Shown here in pieces: positions 17,395-26,910 of a stretch of 34,357 nucleotides of DNA. This DNA comes from Bacteroidota bacterium (GTDB lineage Bacteria > Bacteroidota > Bacteroidia > B-17B0 > Aurantibacillaceae): positions 1-34,357 of the forward strand of contig SYAL01000055.1 in the NCBI GenBank assembly GCA_005787585.1, in the 5' to 3' direction. Made by a program: the position numbers and the translations under genes. Position 1 is the stretch's first letter; each line of letters starts with the position of its first letter. The notes beneath the pieces are model-generated. The model was not told the origin of the DNA. It ran no database searches and was given only the letters and a program-made list of their open reading frames with translations.

Positions 17395-19668
17395 ATGATA
17401 AAGCGCCTTTTTTCATTTATTTTTATTTTAATTATTAGCTTTTCTTCTTCACAAACAGATTTTACTCTACCTATTATACCTTTACCCAATAAATGTAAAA
17501 TAATAAAAGGAGAATTTTTATTATCAAAAAAAACAACTATTTTTTACAATAATAAAATATTATTAAATCATATTAATTATTTTAATGATTTTTTAAAAAA
17601 AAATAATCAATTCGAACTTTTAAAAACAAACGATTCTTCCAAAATAAATACTGTTATATTACAATGTATAAATGAACCAAGTCAAATTAATGAATCATAT
17701 CAATTAATTATTAATTCTGAAAAAATTATAATTAAAGGAGATACTGCAGGTATTTTTTATGCTTTGCAAAGTATAATTCAATTAATAAATAATCAAACCT
17801 CTATTAAAATTAAATTACCCAATTTAATTATAAATGATGAACCTGCTTTTAAGTGGAGAGGGATGCATTTAGATGTTAGCCGCCACTTTTTTCCAATATC
17901 GTTTATTAAGCGTTACATTGATTTTTTATCCTTATACAAATTAAATGTTTTTCATTGGCATTTAACTGATGATCAGGGCTGGAGAATTGAAATAAAAAAA
18001 TATCCTAAGTTAACCGAGGTTGGTGCATGGAGAAAAGGAACTATGTTTGGAAAATATAGTGATAGTAATTACGATACAATAAATTATGGAGGTTATTACA
18101 CTCAAGAAGAAATCAAAGATGTGGTTGCATACGCTCAAAAAAGACAAATCACCATTTTACCAGAAATTGAAATGCCAGGTCATTCTCAAGCAGCAATAGC
18201 TTCTTATCCATTTTTATCTTGTACTGGAAATCCTCAAGAAGTTGCTAAGGGTTGGGGTGTTTTTGAAGATGTATTTTGTACTAAAGACTCTACGCTACAA
18301 TTTTTGAAAGATGTTTTAGACGAAGTAATGGTTTTATTTCCGGGTAAATATATTCACATTGGTGGTGATGAATGCCCGAAAACGAGATGGAAAAAATGTC
18401 TACAATGTCAATCAATTATTAAAAAAGAAAATTTAAAAGATGAACACGAATTACAAAGTTATTTTATTAAACGAATAGAAAAATATATAAATAGTAAAGG
18501 AAGACAAATAATTGGATGGGATGAAATTTTGGAGGGAGGACTTGCTCCAAATGCCACCGTGATGAGTTGGCGTGGTGAAGATGGCGGAATTGCCGCTGCA
18601 AAAGATAATCACTCTGTCGTAATGTCGCCAGGAACGTATTGTTATTTTGATCATTATCAAGCTTCTCCATCGGACGAGCCATTGGCAATAGGCGGATTTA
18701 CTTCATTAGAAAAAGTGTACTCATACAATCCAATTCCAAAAGAATTGAATGATGAACAAAAAAAATATGTAATTGGAGCTCAAGCTAATGTTTGGACAGA
18801 ATACATTTTAAACGAAAAACAAGTAGAGTATATGTCAATGCCAAGAATGGCCGCATTATCAGAGGTTTTGTGGACACATCTTGAAAACAAAAACGAAACT
18901 AATTTTTTGGTACGTTTACAAAAACATTTTACACTATTAGATAACTTAAAAGTTAATTATGCTAAAGCTTTATATCAAATAAATTATAAAATTAGAAACG
19001 ATATTAATAATCAAAAATTATTTATAGAACTTTATGCCAATTCTACTCTAGGTGATATATACTATTCGCTTGATGGATCAGATCCAAACATAAATTCTAT
19101 AAAATATAACGCACCTATAGAATTAAACGGTCAAGTTAATATTAAATCTGCTTTATATAAAAATGATCAAATAAAAGGTAAAATTGCTTCAAGACAATAT
19201 CAAATTAATAAAGCAACAAACAAGAAAATTATTTTTAAAACTCCACCAAGTAAATATTATAATTCAGGTGGATATTTTACCTTACTAAATGGAGAATCAG
19301 CTAAACTCCCAAGAATTAACGATCAGTGGTTGGGCTGGAGTGGAGATGATATTAATCTTATTGTTAATCTTGATAAAAATCAGCAAATTAGTCATTTAGA
19401 AATTGGATTTTTGAAAGAAGAACTTAATTGGATTTATTTACCAACTGAAGTTTTTTTGTATTTATCTGAAGATGGAATAAATTTTACTGAGATTGATAAA
19501 TTAAAATCTAATCAAATTAAGGAAGATAGGGTGGCTGAATTTAATTTTAAAAAACAAAAAGCAATGTATGCAAAAATAATCGCTAAAAATTACGGTAAAA
19601 TACTATCTGGTAAACCAGGTGCAGGCGAAAATTCTTGGTTATTTTGCGATGAAATTAAAATTAATTAA
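17395..19668 (+). CDS. Beta-N-acetylhexosaminidase, GH20
   Basis: The protein has 757 aa and is exported, with a signal peptide of about 20 residues ending near FSSSQ. A GH20b-like N-terminal domain (about 25-145) precedes the catalytic barrel (about 150-500). Seen there are WRGMHLDVSRHF, FHWHLTDDQGWRIEI (H187, D192, D193), EIEMPGHSQAA and IHIGGDECPKTRW, with the catalytic pair D325-E326 of substrate-assisted GH20 catalysis. Then come a chitobiase-C-type module (YSLDGSDP, about 540-605) and an F5/8-type-C-like module (about 626-757). It should remove non-reducing beta-GlcNAc or GalNAc, here probably from N-glycan antennae or core chitobiose. The glycosylasparaginase ATG follows after 2 bp. 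Confidence 0.93.
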   Translation: MIKRLFSFIFILIISFSSSQTDFTLPIIPLPNKCKIIKGEFLLSKKTTIFYNNKILLNHINYFNDFLKKNNQFELLKTNDSSKINTVILQCINEPSQINESYQLIINSEKIIIKGDTAGIFYALQSIIQLINNQTSIKIKLPNLIINDEPAFKWRGMHLDVSRHFFPISFIKRYIDFLSLYKLNVFHWHLTDDQGWRIEIKKYPKLTEVGAWRKGTMFGKYSDSNYDTINYGGYYTQEEIKDVVAYAQKRQITILPEIEMPGHSQAAIASYPFLSCTGNPQEVAKGWGVFEDVFCTKDSTLQFLKDVLDEVMVLFPGKYIHIGGDECPKTRWKKCLQCQSIIKKENLKDEHELQSYFIKRIEKYINSKGRQIIGWDEILEGGLAPNATVMSWRGEDGGIAAAKDNHSVVMSPGTYCYFDHYQASPSDEPLAIGGFTSLEKVYSYNPIPKELNDEQKKYVIGAQANVWTEYILNEKQVEYMSMPRMAALSEVLWTHLENKNETNFLVRLQKHFTLLDNLKVNYAKALYQINYKIRNDINNQKLFIELYANSTLGDIYYSLDGSDPNINSIKYNAPIELNGQVNIKSALYKNDQIKGKIASRQYQINKATNKKIIFKTPPSKYYNSGGYFTLLNGESAKLPRINDQWLGWSGDDINLIVNLDKNQQISHLEIGFLKEELNWIYLPTEVFLYLSEDGINFTEIDKLKSNQIKEDRVAEFNFKKQKAMYAKIIAKNYGKILSGKPGAGENSWLFCDEIKIN

Positions 19669-19670
19669 TT

Positions 19671-20663
19671 ATGAATTTTAATAGAAGGAAATTTTTAAAG
19701 TTATCGGTATTAACGGCATCTCTTTCTGCATTTAATAAAAATAAAGCTGCTGAAATTATTTCGATTAATTCAAAAAAAACAATTAAACCTATTGTCATTT
19801 CTACCTGGCGTTTTGGGTTAGAAGCTAATGCCGAAGCATGGAAAGTGTTATCTTCTGATGGTAGAGCTTTAGATGCTGTTGAAGCTGGTGTGAAAATTCC
19901 AGAAGCAGATCCTAAAGAGAGAAGTGTGGGTTATGGTGGAAGACCAGATAGGGATGGACGAGTTACTTTAGATGCTTGTATTATGGATGACTTTTCAAAT
20001 ATCGGCTCTGTTGCTTGTTTAGAGCATATTATTCATCCTATTTCAGTAGCAAGAGCTGTAATGGAAAAAACACCTCATGTTATGCTAGTAGGTGATGGCG
20101 CTCTTAATTTCGCATTATCGCAAGGATTTAAAAAAGAAAATTTGTTGGTAAAAGAATCTGATGATGAATGGAAGGAATGGTTAAAAAAATCCGAGTATAA
20201 ACCTAAAGTGAATATCGAAAATCATGATACTATTGGTATGGTGGCTATGGATATGAATGGAAATTTATCTGGTGCTTGCACAACCAGCGGAATGGCTTTT
20301 AAAATGCACGGAAGGGTTGGAGATTCGCCAATTATTGGTGCAGGTTTGTTTGTAGATAATGAGGTTGGAGCTGCAACTGCAACTGGACATGGCGAAGAAG
20401 TAATTCGTGTTGCTGGTTGTCATACTGTTGTAGAATTAATGCGTCAAGGGTATAGTCCTGAAGAGGCTTGTAAAAAAGCTGTAGAAAGAATTATTTTTAG
20501 TGCAAAAAATAGAAATAAACCTTTAAGCGAAATACAAATTGGTTTTATTGCAATTAATAAAAAAGGCCAACATGGTGCTTATTGTTTACAGAAAGGATTT
20601 AATTATGCTGTTTATTCTTCAGAGATTAATAATCAGCTTCTTGATGCAAAAAGTTTATTATAA
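19671..20663 (+). CDS. N4-(beta-N-acetylglucosaminyl)-L-asparaginase (glycosylasparaginase)
   Basis: This 330-aa Ntn-hydrolase cleaves the GlcNAc-Asn bond of glycoasparagine, giving aspartate and 1-amino-GlcNAc, which then loses ammonia. The N-terminus NFNRRKFLKLSVLTASLSAF is a twin-arginine signal, implying folded export to the periplasm. Hallmarks are STWRFG (about 44-49), ENHDTIGMVAMD, with self-cleavage expected between D186 and T187 so that Thr187 becomes the nucleophile, ACTTSGMAFKMHGRVGDSP with the Arg and Asp that bind the substrate, and ATATGHGEE. The layout matches the flavobacterial enzyme of known structure. Embedded between GH20 and CutC, it acts late in N-glycan breakdown, after peptide and most sugars are removed. 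Confidence 0.93.
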   Translation: MNFNRRKFLKLSVLTASLSAFNKNKAAEIISINSKKTIKPIVISTWRFGLEANAEAWKVLSSDGRALDAVEAGVKIPEADPKERSVGYGGRPDRDGRVTLDACIMDDFSNIGSVACLEHIIHPISVARAVMEKTPHVMLVGDGALNFALSQGFKKENLLVKESDDEWKEWLKKSEYKPKVNIENHDTIGMVAMDMNGNLSGACTTSGMAFKMHGRVGDSPIIGAGLFVDNEVGAATATGHGEEVIRVAGCHTVVELMRQGYSPEEACKKAVERIIFSAKNRNKPLSEIQIGFIAINKKGQHGAYCLQKGFNYAVYSSEINNQLLDAKSLL

Positions 20664-20668
20664 TTCTG

Positions 20669-21349
20669 ATGAGTAAAATATTAGAAATAGCATGTTTTAA
20701 TCTTGAATCTGCAATTATAGCTCAAGAAATGGGTGCAGATAGAATAGAATTGTGCGCAAACTATACAGAAGGTGGCTTAACGCCTTCATTTCAAACTATT
20801 AAAGATGTTAAGTCAAAATTACTTATTCCAGTTCATGTAATGATTAGACCAAGATCCGGATCTTTTGAATATACTGGAAACGAAATTGAAACAATTAAAC
20901 AAAGTATTCGTTTTTGTAATGAACAAAATGTGAATGGAATTGTGTTTGGTTGTTTAACAAATCACGATTTAATTGATGTTAAATTATGCATCGAGATTAT
21001 TTCTATCGCTAAGTCAATGTCTTTAAATTTTCATCGAGCAATTGATGAATGTAAAGATTTTGAAGCTGCATTTAAAACCTTAATTGATTTAGGTTTTCAC
21101 AGAGTTTTAACTTCAGGAGGCAAATCTAACGCTATTGATGGAAAAGAAAATATTAAAAAAATACAACATAAATTTGGTAATCATATTAAAATAATGCCTG
21201 GCGGTGGTATTCGATCTGAAAATTTAAATGACATATGTTCATATACAAAATGTTCTGAATTTCATTCTGCTGCTATTTTAAATAATTATGAAATTTGTGA
21301 TTCAAAAGAAATAAAAAAAATGAAACAAATTTTTTTGATTAATGAATAA
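20669..21349 (+). CDS. cutC: CutC family TIM-barrel protein
   Basis: The protein has 226 aa, is cytoplasmic and has no signal. Family features are LEIACFNLESAIIAQEMGADRIELC (split across residues 5-29), EGGLTPSF, IPVHVMIRPRSGSFEY, FHRAIDEC and RVLTSGGKSNAIDG, with GGGIRSENL near the end. Known members fold as TIM barrels. The family is named for a proposed role in copper homeostasis, but that role is weakly supported and the conserved polar pockets look enzymatic. Here it lies 5 bp after glycosylasparaginase, and its 3' end overlaps the beta-mannosidase start by 8 bp, so it is translationally coupled within a glycan operon. No copper gene is nearby. A role in processing an N-glycan-derived metabolite is plausible but inferred. 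Confidence 0.9.
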   Translation: MSKILEIACFNLESAIIAQEMGADRIELCANYTEGGLTPSFQTIKDVKSKLLIPVHVMIRPRSGSFEYTGNEIETIKQSIRFCNEQNVNGIVFGCLTNHDLIDVKLCIEIISIAKSMSLNFHRAIDECKDFEAAFKTLIDLGFHRVLTSGGKSNAIDGKENIKKIQHKFGNHIKIMPGGGIRSENLNDICSYTKCSEFHSAAILNNYEICDSKEIKKMKQIFLINE

Positions 21350-23858
21350 ACGTAGTATTTATTTTTTTATTTTTATTTTTGGTTATAATTTTTTTTATTC
21401 GCAAGTAAAAGAAATATTGTTGAATTCTTCATGGCAATTCAAACAAAAATCATCTCAAACTTATTTTAATGCAATCGTTCCAGGAAATATTTTTAATGAT
21501 TTATTTACGAATAAATTAATTCCTGATCCTTTTTATTCTGATAATGAAAAGAAGGTTCAGTGGGTTGAAAATGAAGATTGGGAATATAAAACATATTTTA
21601 CTTGTGATACTTCTCTATTAAAAAACAAGTGTATTGAATTAGTTTTTGACGGATTAGATACTTATGCATCGGTTTTTTTAAATGATTCTTTAATTCTTCA
21701 AGCCAATAATATGTTTAGATCATGGAAAATTGATGTAAAAAGGCAATTGCATTTTGGAGATAATACTTTGCGTATTTTTTTTGAATCTGCAGTAAAAAAA
21801 GCCAAAATTGAAGCTAAAAAATTAAGCTATACTTTACCTGAGGGTGAAAGAGTATTTACCAGAAAGGCTCAATTTCAATATGGTTGGGATTTTGGTCCAC
21901 GTTTTGTTGGCTGCGGTATTTGGAAACCAATTAAATTAATTGCTTGGAGCGGGCCTAAAATTAATTCTTGGCATTATTTAGTTAAAAGTATAAGCGATTC
22001 ACTAGCTATTATAGATGTTGTCATCGAAACTTTGTCTGATATGGTTGGCATATTCAAATATAATATCGATCAATTGTCTGATAACATAATTAAAACTCCA
22101 TCAATAAATCAATCAAAATCTATAGTTTTAAAAAAAGGAATTAATATCGATACTTTAACATTAAAAATAAAAAAACCAAAGTTGTGGTGGAGTAATGGAT
22201 TGGGTGATCCATATTTATATCAATTATCTTGCAAATTACTTAATTCAAAAAAAATAATATCTACAGTAAAAATTCCTATTGGTATTCGAACCATCGAATT
22301 AATTAATTTGCCCGATTCTACAGGAACTTCATTTTATTTTAAATTAAATAATGTTCCTGTTTTTATGAAAGGAGCTAATTATATACCTCAAGATATTTTT
22401 TTAAAACAAAAAACTAAACTTGATTTATTAAATGATTTAACCTTATACAAAAATTCTCATTTTAACATGCTTCGAATATGGGGAGGTGGAGTTTACGGCG
22501 ATGATGATTTTTATCAAACTTGCGACGAAAAAGGGATTTTAGTGTGGCAAGATTTTATGTTTGCTTGTGCCATGTATCCTGGAGATGAAAAGTTTATTAA
22601 TAATGTTAAAGAAGAAATTAAAGAACAACTCATTCGATTAAGAAACCATCCATGTTTAGCATTGTGGTGTGGAAATAACGAAATAAATGAAGCTTGGTAT
22701 AATTGGGGATGGCAAAAGCAATATCATTATACTCAAAAAGATTCAATATTTATTTGGAATGATTATCAAAAATTATTTCATTCAATTATCCCTAAATACA
22801 TTAACGATTTTAATAAAGAAATACCTTATTGGAATTCATCTCCTTCTATTGGATGGGGTCATTCCGAAAGTTTAAAGCAAGGCGACTCACACTATTGGGG
22901 AGTTTGGTGGGGAATGGAGTCTTTTGATATTTATCAAAAAAATGTAGGTCGCTTTATGAGCGAATTTGGTTTTCAATCAATGCCTAACTTATTTACTTTT
23001 AAAACTTTTTGTGATTCAAACCAATTAAAATTAAATTCTTTGTCTGTTAAATCACATCAAAAACATAAAACTGGTTTCGAAACTATTCAAACTTATTTAG
23101 ATTATTCTTACAAAACCCCTCAAAACTTTCAAGATTATATATATGTTTCACAATTAGTACAAAGAGATGGTATGAAAAAAGCAATTGAGGCTCACCGAAT
23201 AAATAAGCCTCGCTGTATGGGTACTTTATTTTGGCAATTAAATGATTGTTGGCCAGGTTCTTCTTGGAGTGCAATAGATTATTTTGGGCAACCAAAAGCT
23301 CTATTTTATTCTTTAAAAAAGACATTTAATAATCAAATGGTTTCAATTAGTAATAAAAAAGATTATTATCAAATATCATGCCTTACCGACTCATTAAAAG
23401 ATTTTAATATAACATTAAATTTAAAAATTTTAAACTTTAAATCTGATTTAATATGGCAAAAATCATTTTCAATAGAACTAAACAATTCTCGTGTAAATCA
23501 TACTTTAATATCTAAAAAAGAACTACCATCATTCGATTCTACAAGCTCTTATTTGAAAGCAGAAATAGTTCAAAATATGAAAATTACTAATTCAAATAAT
23601 TATTTTTTTTCTCAGCCAAAAAAATTAGAATTAAAAAAACCAGAAATCAGAATTAAAAATATTAATTATAATACATTTCAAATAACTACAAATGTGTTTA
23701 TTAAAGACCTCTATTTATATGATCAAAATCAAAATATAATTTTAGACGATAATTATTTTGATTTAGAAAGTGGAGAGATTAAATTGGTAAAAGTAATTCA
23801 ACCAAATAAACCAAAATTTACGATTAATTTAAAAGCTATTTCACTTAATAATTTATAA
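21342..23858 (+). CDS. Beta-mannosidase, GH2
   Basis: The protein has 838 aa and an N-terminal signal peptide (FFIFIFGYNFFYSQ), so it is periplasmic or surface-bound. Domains in order are a GH2 sugar-binding domain (about 25-190), an immunoglobulin-like domain (about 195-310) and a TIM barrel with LRIWGGGVYGDDDFY and KGILVWQDFMFACAMYPGD. The barrel also carries LALWCGNNEINEA with acid/base E447, and RFMSEFGFQSMPN with nucleophile E541. The later CMGTLFWQLNDCWPGSSWS is typical of GH2 mannosidases. The WQDFMFACAMYP and CGNNE motifs favour beta-mannosidase over beta-galactosidase or glucuronidase. Its expected job is to cut the single beta-1,4-mannose of the N-glycan core. It overlaps cutC by 8 bp, and the GH92 gene follows after 20 bp. 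Confidence 0.92.
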   Translation: MNKRSIYFFIFIFGYNFFYSQVKEILLNSSWQFKQKSSQTYFNAIVPGNIFNDLFTNKLIPDPFYSDNEKKVQWVENEDWEYKTYFTCDTSLLKNKCIELVFDGLDTYASVFLNDSLILQANNMFRSWKIDVKRQLHFGDNTLRIFFESAVKKAKIEAKKLSYTLPEGERVFTRKAQFQYGWDFGPRFVGCGIWKPIKLIAWSGPKINSWHYLVKSISDSLAIIDVVIETLSDMVGIFKYNIDQLSDNIIKTPSINQSKSIVLKKGINIDTLTLKIKKPKLWWSNGLGDPYLYQLSCKLLNSKKIISTVKIPIGIRTIELINLPDSTGTSFYFKLNNVPVFMKGANYIPQDIFLKQKTKLDLLNDLTLYKNSHFNMLRIWGGGVYGDDDFYQTCDEKGILVWQDFMFACAMYPGDEKFINNVKEEIKEQLIRLRNHPCLALWCGNNEINEAWYNWGWQKQYHYTQKDSIFIWNDYQKLFHSIIPKYINDFNKEIPYWNSSPSIGWGHSESLKQGDSHYWGVWWGMESFDIYQKNVGRFMSEFGFQSMPNLFTFKTFCDSNQLKLNSLSVKSHQKHKTGFETIQTYLDYSYKTPQNFQDYIYVSQLVQRDGMKKAIEAHRINKPRCMGTLFWQLNDCWPGSSWSAIDYFGQPKALFYSLKKTFNNQMVSISNKKDYYQISCLTDSLKDFNITLNLKILNFKSDLIWQKSFSIELNNSRVNHTLISKKELPSFDSTSSYLKAEIVQNMKITNSNNYFFSQPKKLELKKPEIRIKNINYNTFQITTNVFIKDLYLYDQNQNIILDDNYFDLESGEIKLVKVIQPNKPKFTINLKAISLNNL

Positions 23859-23878
23859 CTTTACTTAAAAAATATATT

Positions 23879-26857
23879 ATGATTTTATTATTCAATCATC
23901 ATCTTTGTTTCAAGTTATTTAAAAAAACTTTTTTTATTTTTTTTATTTTTCTTTATACTTTTTCTGGTTTTAGTCAAATAAATTATGTTCAGTATGTAAA
24001 TCCTTTTATTGGTACTGATGGTCATGGCCATACTTTTCCTGGTGCTGTTTTACCTTTTGGTATGGTGCAATTAAGCCCTGATACACGAGTTGATGGCAGT
24101 TGGGATGGCTGTAGCGGATATCATTATAGTGATAATTTGATTTATGGATTTTCTCATACTCATTTAAGTGGAACTGGCTGCTCAGACTGGGGTGATATTT
24201 TAATTATGCCAACGATTAGCAAGCCTACTTTAAATAATAAAGAATACTCTTCTACCTTTTCACATAATACTGAAAAAGCCTCAGCAGGTTATTATGAAGT
24301 TTTGTTGAATAAACATAAAATTAAATCAGAACTTACAGTTACGCCAAGAGTTGGGCTTCATCGCTACTCTTTCCCTAATTTTGGTGAAGTTAATTTAGTT
24401 TTAGATTTATTGCATCGTGATAAAACTTTATTTTGTAACGTTAAAGTTATTAATGATTCTACAATTGGAGGTTTTAGAGTAAGTGAAGCATGGGCAAAAG
24501 AACAGTATGTTTATTTTGTTATAAAATTCTCTACACCGTTTACTAACATTGAATTTGTAAAAGATAATAAATTTTATCCAAATCACTCTCAACCCAATGA
24601 TAGAGTTGAGGGTACTTTTTTTACTTTTAGACTTAAAGAATCAAAAAAATTACTAATAAAAGTAGCTATTTCTTCTATAAGTATTGAGGGTGCAATGAAA
24701 AATATGGAAGCTGAAGCCACACACTGGGATTTTGAAAAGTATAAACAAGAAGCCGCTTCCCACTGGAATAAACAACTCCATAAAATTGAAATCGATTCCG
24801 AAAATCAAAGTCCAGATAAATTAACAACATTTTACACTTCGCTTTATCATTGTTTTATTCATCCTTCCTTAAATATGGATGTTGACAGTAATTATCGGGG
24901 TAGAGATAATCAGCCTCATTTAGCTGAGGGCTTTACTAATTATTCTGTCTTTTCGCTTTGGGATACATATAGAGCTTTACATCCACTATTTACTGTGATC
25001 GAAAGAAATAGAACTTCAGATTTTATTCAATCATTTTTAAAACAATTCGAACAGTCTGGTAGATTACCGATGTGGGAATTATCGGCTAACGAAACTGATT
25101 GTATGATTGGATTTCATTCTGTTTCCGTTATTGCAGATGCTTTTGTAAAAGGAATAAATAATTTTGATGTAAATAAAATGTACGAGTCAGTTAAAGCTGC
25201 TTCAAATTATTCAGCATATGGAACCCCTATTTTTAATAAAAAAGGATATTTAGAAATTTCTGACGAAGGGGAAAGTGTTAGCAAATCTTTAGAATACGCT
25301 TACGATAATTTTTGTATTGCTCAAATAGCTCAAAAATTAAATAAACAAGAAGATTTATCGTTATACCTAAAACGCGCTCAATCTTATAAAAATTTATTTG
25401 ATATTTCTTCAGGTAATATGAGACCTAGAAAAAATGGCAACTGGTTATCTCCTTTTTCACCTAACGAAATTAATAACCATTTCACCGAAGGAAATAGTTG
25501 GCAATATTCTTTTTATGTTCCACACGATATTTCAGGATTAATTCAACTTCACGGTAGTTTAATAAATTTTGAAAATAAACTCGACGAATTATTTAATACT
25601 AAAGATAAAACTTCTGGTCGAGATCAAGCTGATGTTACAGGTCTTATTGGTCAATATGCTCATGGTAATGAGCCAAGTCATCATATGGCATATCTTTACA
25701 ATTATGTTGGAAAACCTAATAAAACAATTTCAATGGTTCAGCAAATTTGCAATAATTTTTATCAAAATTCGCCTAATGGTTTAATAGGAAATGAAGATTG
25801 TGGTCAAATGAGTGCATGGTATGTTTTTAGTGCTTTAGGTTTTTATCCTTTTTGTCCTGGTTCTCCTCAATTTGTTACTAGCGCCCCTATTTTTGATAAA
25901 ATAAAAATTAATTTAGAAAATGGAAAAAGTTTTACAATTACTTCTAATCAAAATCAAAATAAGTCTCAAATAGAATTAATTAAACTAAATAATCAAAAAA
26001 CTTTAAGTACCGAATTAAATTATTTTGCAATTACTAATGGAGGAAGTTTAGATTATATTTTTTCTGAATCAAAAGATTTAAAATCAAATTTTGGTAAAAG
26101 CACTTCTACATTCCCATCTTCAAATCAATTTGGAAATTCTATTGTCCCTGCACCTATTATTAATTCAGTTTCTCAAGTATTTAAAAATAAATTAGAAATT
26201 TCTATATCTAAAATTAATACTTCTGCTAATAAGTTAGTTTACACTCTCGACGGTTCAGAACCAAATTATAAATCTAAAGTTTATGATAAATCTTTCCTGA
26301 TTGACACGAATTGTTTTGTAAAATCAAAATTATTTTCAGATACAGATAGCAGTGTAACAAGTACCGCTAAATTTTTTAAATTAAAATATAATTATGATAT
26401 TAAAATTAGTTCAAAAGCTAATTCACAATACTGTTCTGAAGGAGATCAATCATTAATTGATGGAATTTATGGAGATGTTGATTGGAGAAAGGGAAATTGG
26501 TTAGGCTACCAAGGGCAAGATTTTGAGTGCGTAATTGATTTTAAAGATAATAAACTAGTGAGCTCTTTTATTTTGGGATTTTTACAAGATTCTCGTTCTT
26601 GGATTCTTTTTCCTCAACGCGTTAATTTTTATAGCTCAAACGATAATAAAGTATTTACCCTAATTGATGGAGTTGATAATCAGTATCAACCGACAGACAA
26701 TGAAGTAAAAGTAGCTAAATTTAAAAAACAATTTGCTAAACCAGTTACAACGCGATATATAAAGATTATTGCAAAAAATTTCGGAAAATTACCTGATTGG
26801 CATCAAGGTAAAGGCGGTGAAGCCTTTATTTTTGTTGATGAGGTTGATATTAGATAA
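23879..26857 (+). CDS. Alpha-mannosidase, GH92, with C-terminal accessory modules
   Basis: The protein has 992 aa. The signal is a basic-hydrophobic stretch (FKKTFFIFFIFLYTFSGFSQ, about 15-34). GH92 motifs are VNPFIGTDGHGHTFPGAVLPFG, HTHLSGTGCSDWGDI, LPMWELSANETDCMIGFHS, HGNEPSHHMAYLYNY with conserved E598, and GNEDCGQMSAWYVFSALGFYP (E639-D640). Members are calcium-dependent inverting alpha-mannosidases acting mostly on alpha-1,2, -1,3 or -1,6 mannose of N-glycans. After the catalytic part come a chitobiase-C-type module (YTLDGSEP, about 760-835) and an F5/8-type-C-like module (about 848-992) closely resembling those of the GH20 enzyme. It is the last gene of the operon. Linkage preference cannot be read off. 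The ATG at 23879 is 20 bp after the GH2 stop. Confidence 0.93.
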   Translation: MILLFNHHLCFKLFKKTFFIFFIFLYTFSGFSQINYVQYVNPFIGTDGHGHTFPGAVLPFGMVQLSPDTRVDGSWDGCSGYHYSDNLIYGFSHTHLSGTGCSDWGDILIMPTISKPTLNNKEYSSTFSHNTEKASAGYYEVLLNKHKIKSELTVTPRVGLHRYSFPNFGEVNLVLDLLHRDKTLFCNVKVINDSTIGGFRVSEAWAKEQYVYFVIKFSTPFTNIEFVKDNKFYPNHSQPNDRVEGTFFTFRLKESKKLLIKVAISSISIEGAMKNMEAEATHWDFEKYKQEAASHWNKQLHKIEIDSENQSPDKLTTFYTSLYHCFIHPSLNMDVDSNYRGRDNQPHLAEGFTNYSVFSLWDTYRALHPLFTVIERNRTSDFIQSFLKQFEQSGRLPMWELSANETDCMIGFHSVSVIADAFVKGINNFDVNKMYESVKAASNYSAYGTPIFNKKGYLEISDEGESVSKSLEYAYDNFCIAQIAQKLNKQEDLSLYLKRAQSYKNLFDISSGNMRPRKNGNWLSPFSPNEINNHFTEGNSWQYSFYVPHDISGLIQLHGSLINFENKLDELFNTKDKTSGRDQADVTGLIGQYAHGNEPSHHMAYLYNYVGKPNKTISMVQQICNNFYQNSPNGLIGNEDCGQMSAWYVFSALGFYPFCPGSPQFVTSAPIFDKIKINLENGKSFTITSNQNQNKSQIELIKLNNQKTLSTELNYFAITNGGSLDYIFSESKDLKSNFGKSTSTFPSSNQFGNSIVPAPIINSVSQVFKNKLEISISKINTSANKLVYTLDGSEPNYKSKVYDKSFLIDTNCFVKSKLFSDTDSSVTSTAKFFKLKYNYDIKISSKANSQYCSEGDQSLIDGIYGDVDWRKGNWLGYQGQDFECVIDFKDNKLVSSFILGFLQDSRSWILFPQRVNFYSSNDNKVFTLIDGVDNQYQPTDNEVKVAKFKKQFAKPVTTRYIKIIAKNFGKLPDWHQGKGGEAFIFVDEVDIR

Positions 26858-26910
26858 AATAAAATGGGACTATTTGTCTATTAAAAATTCATTCTAATAA
26901 AATTATTTAA

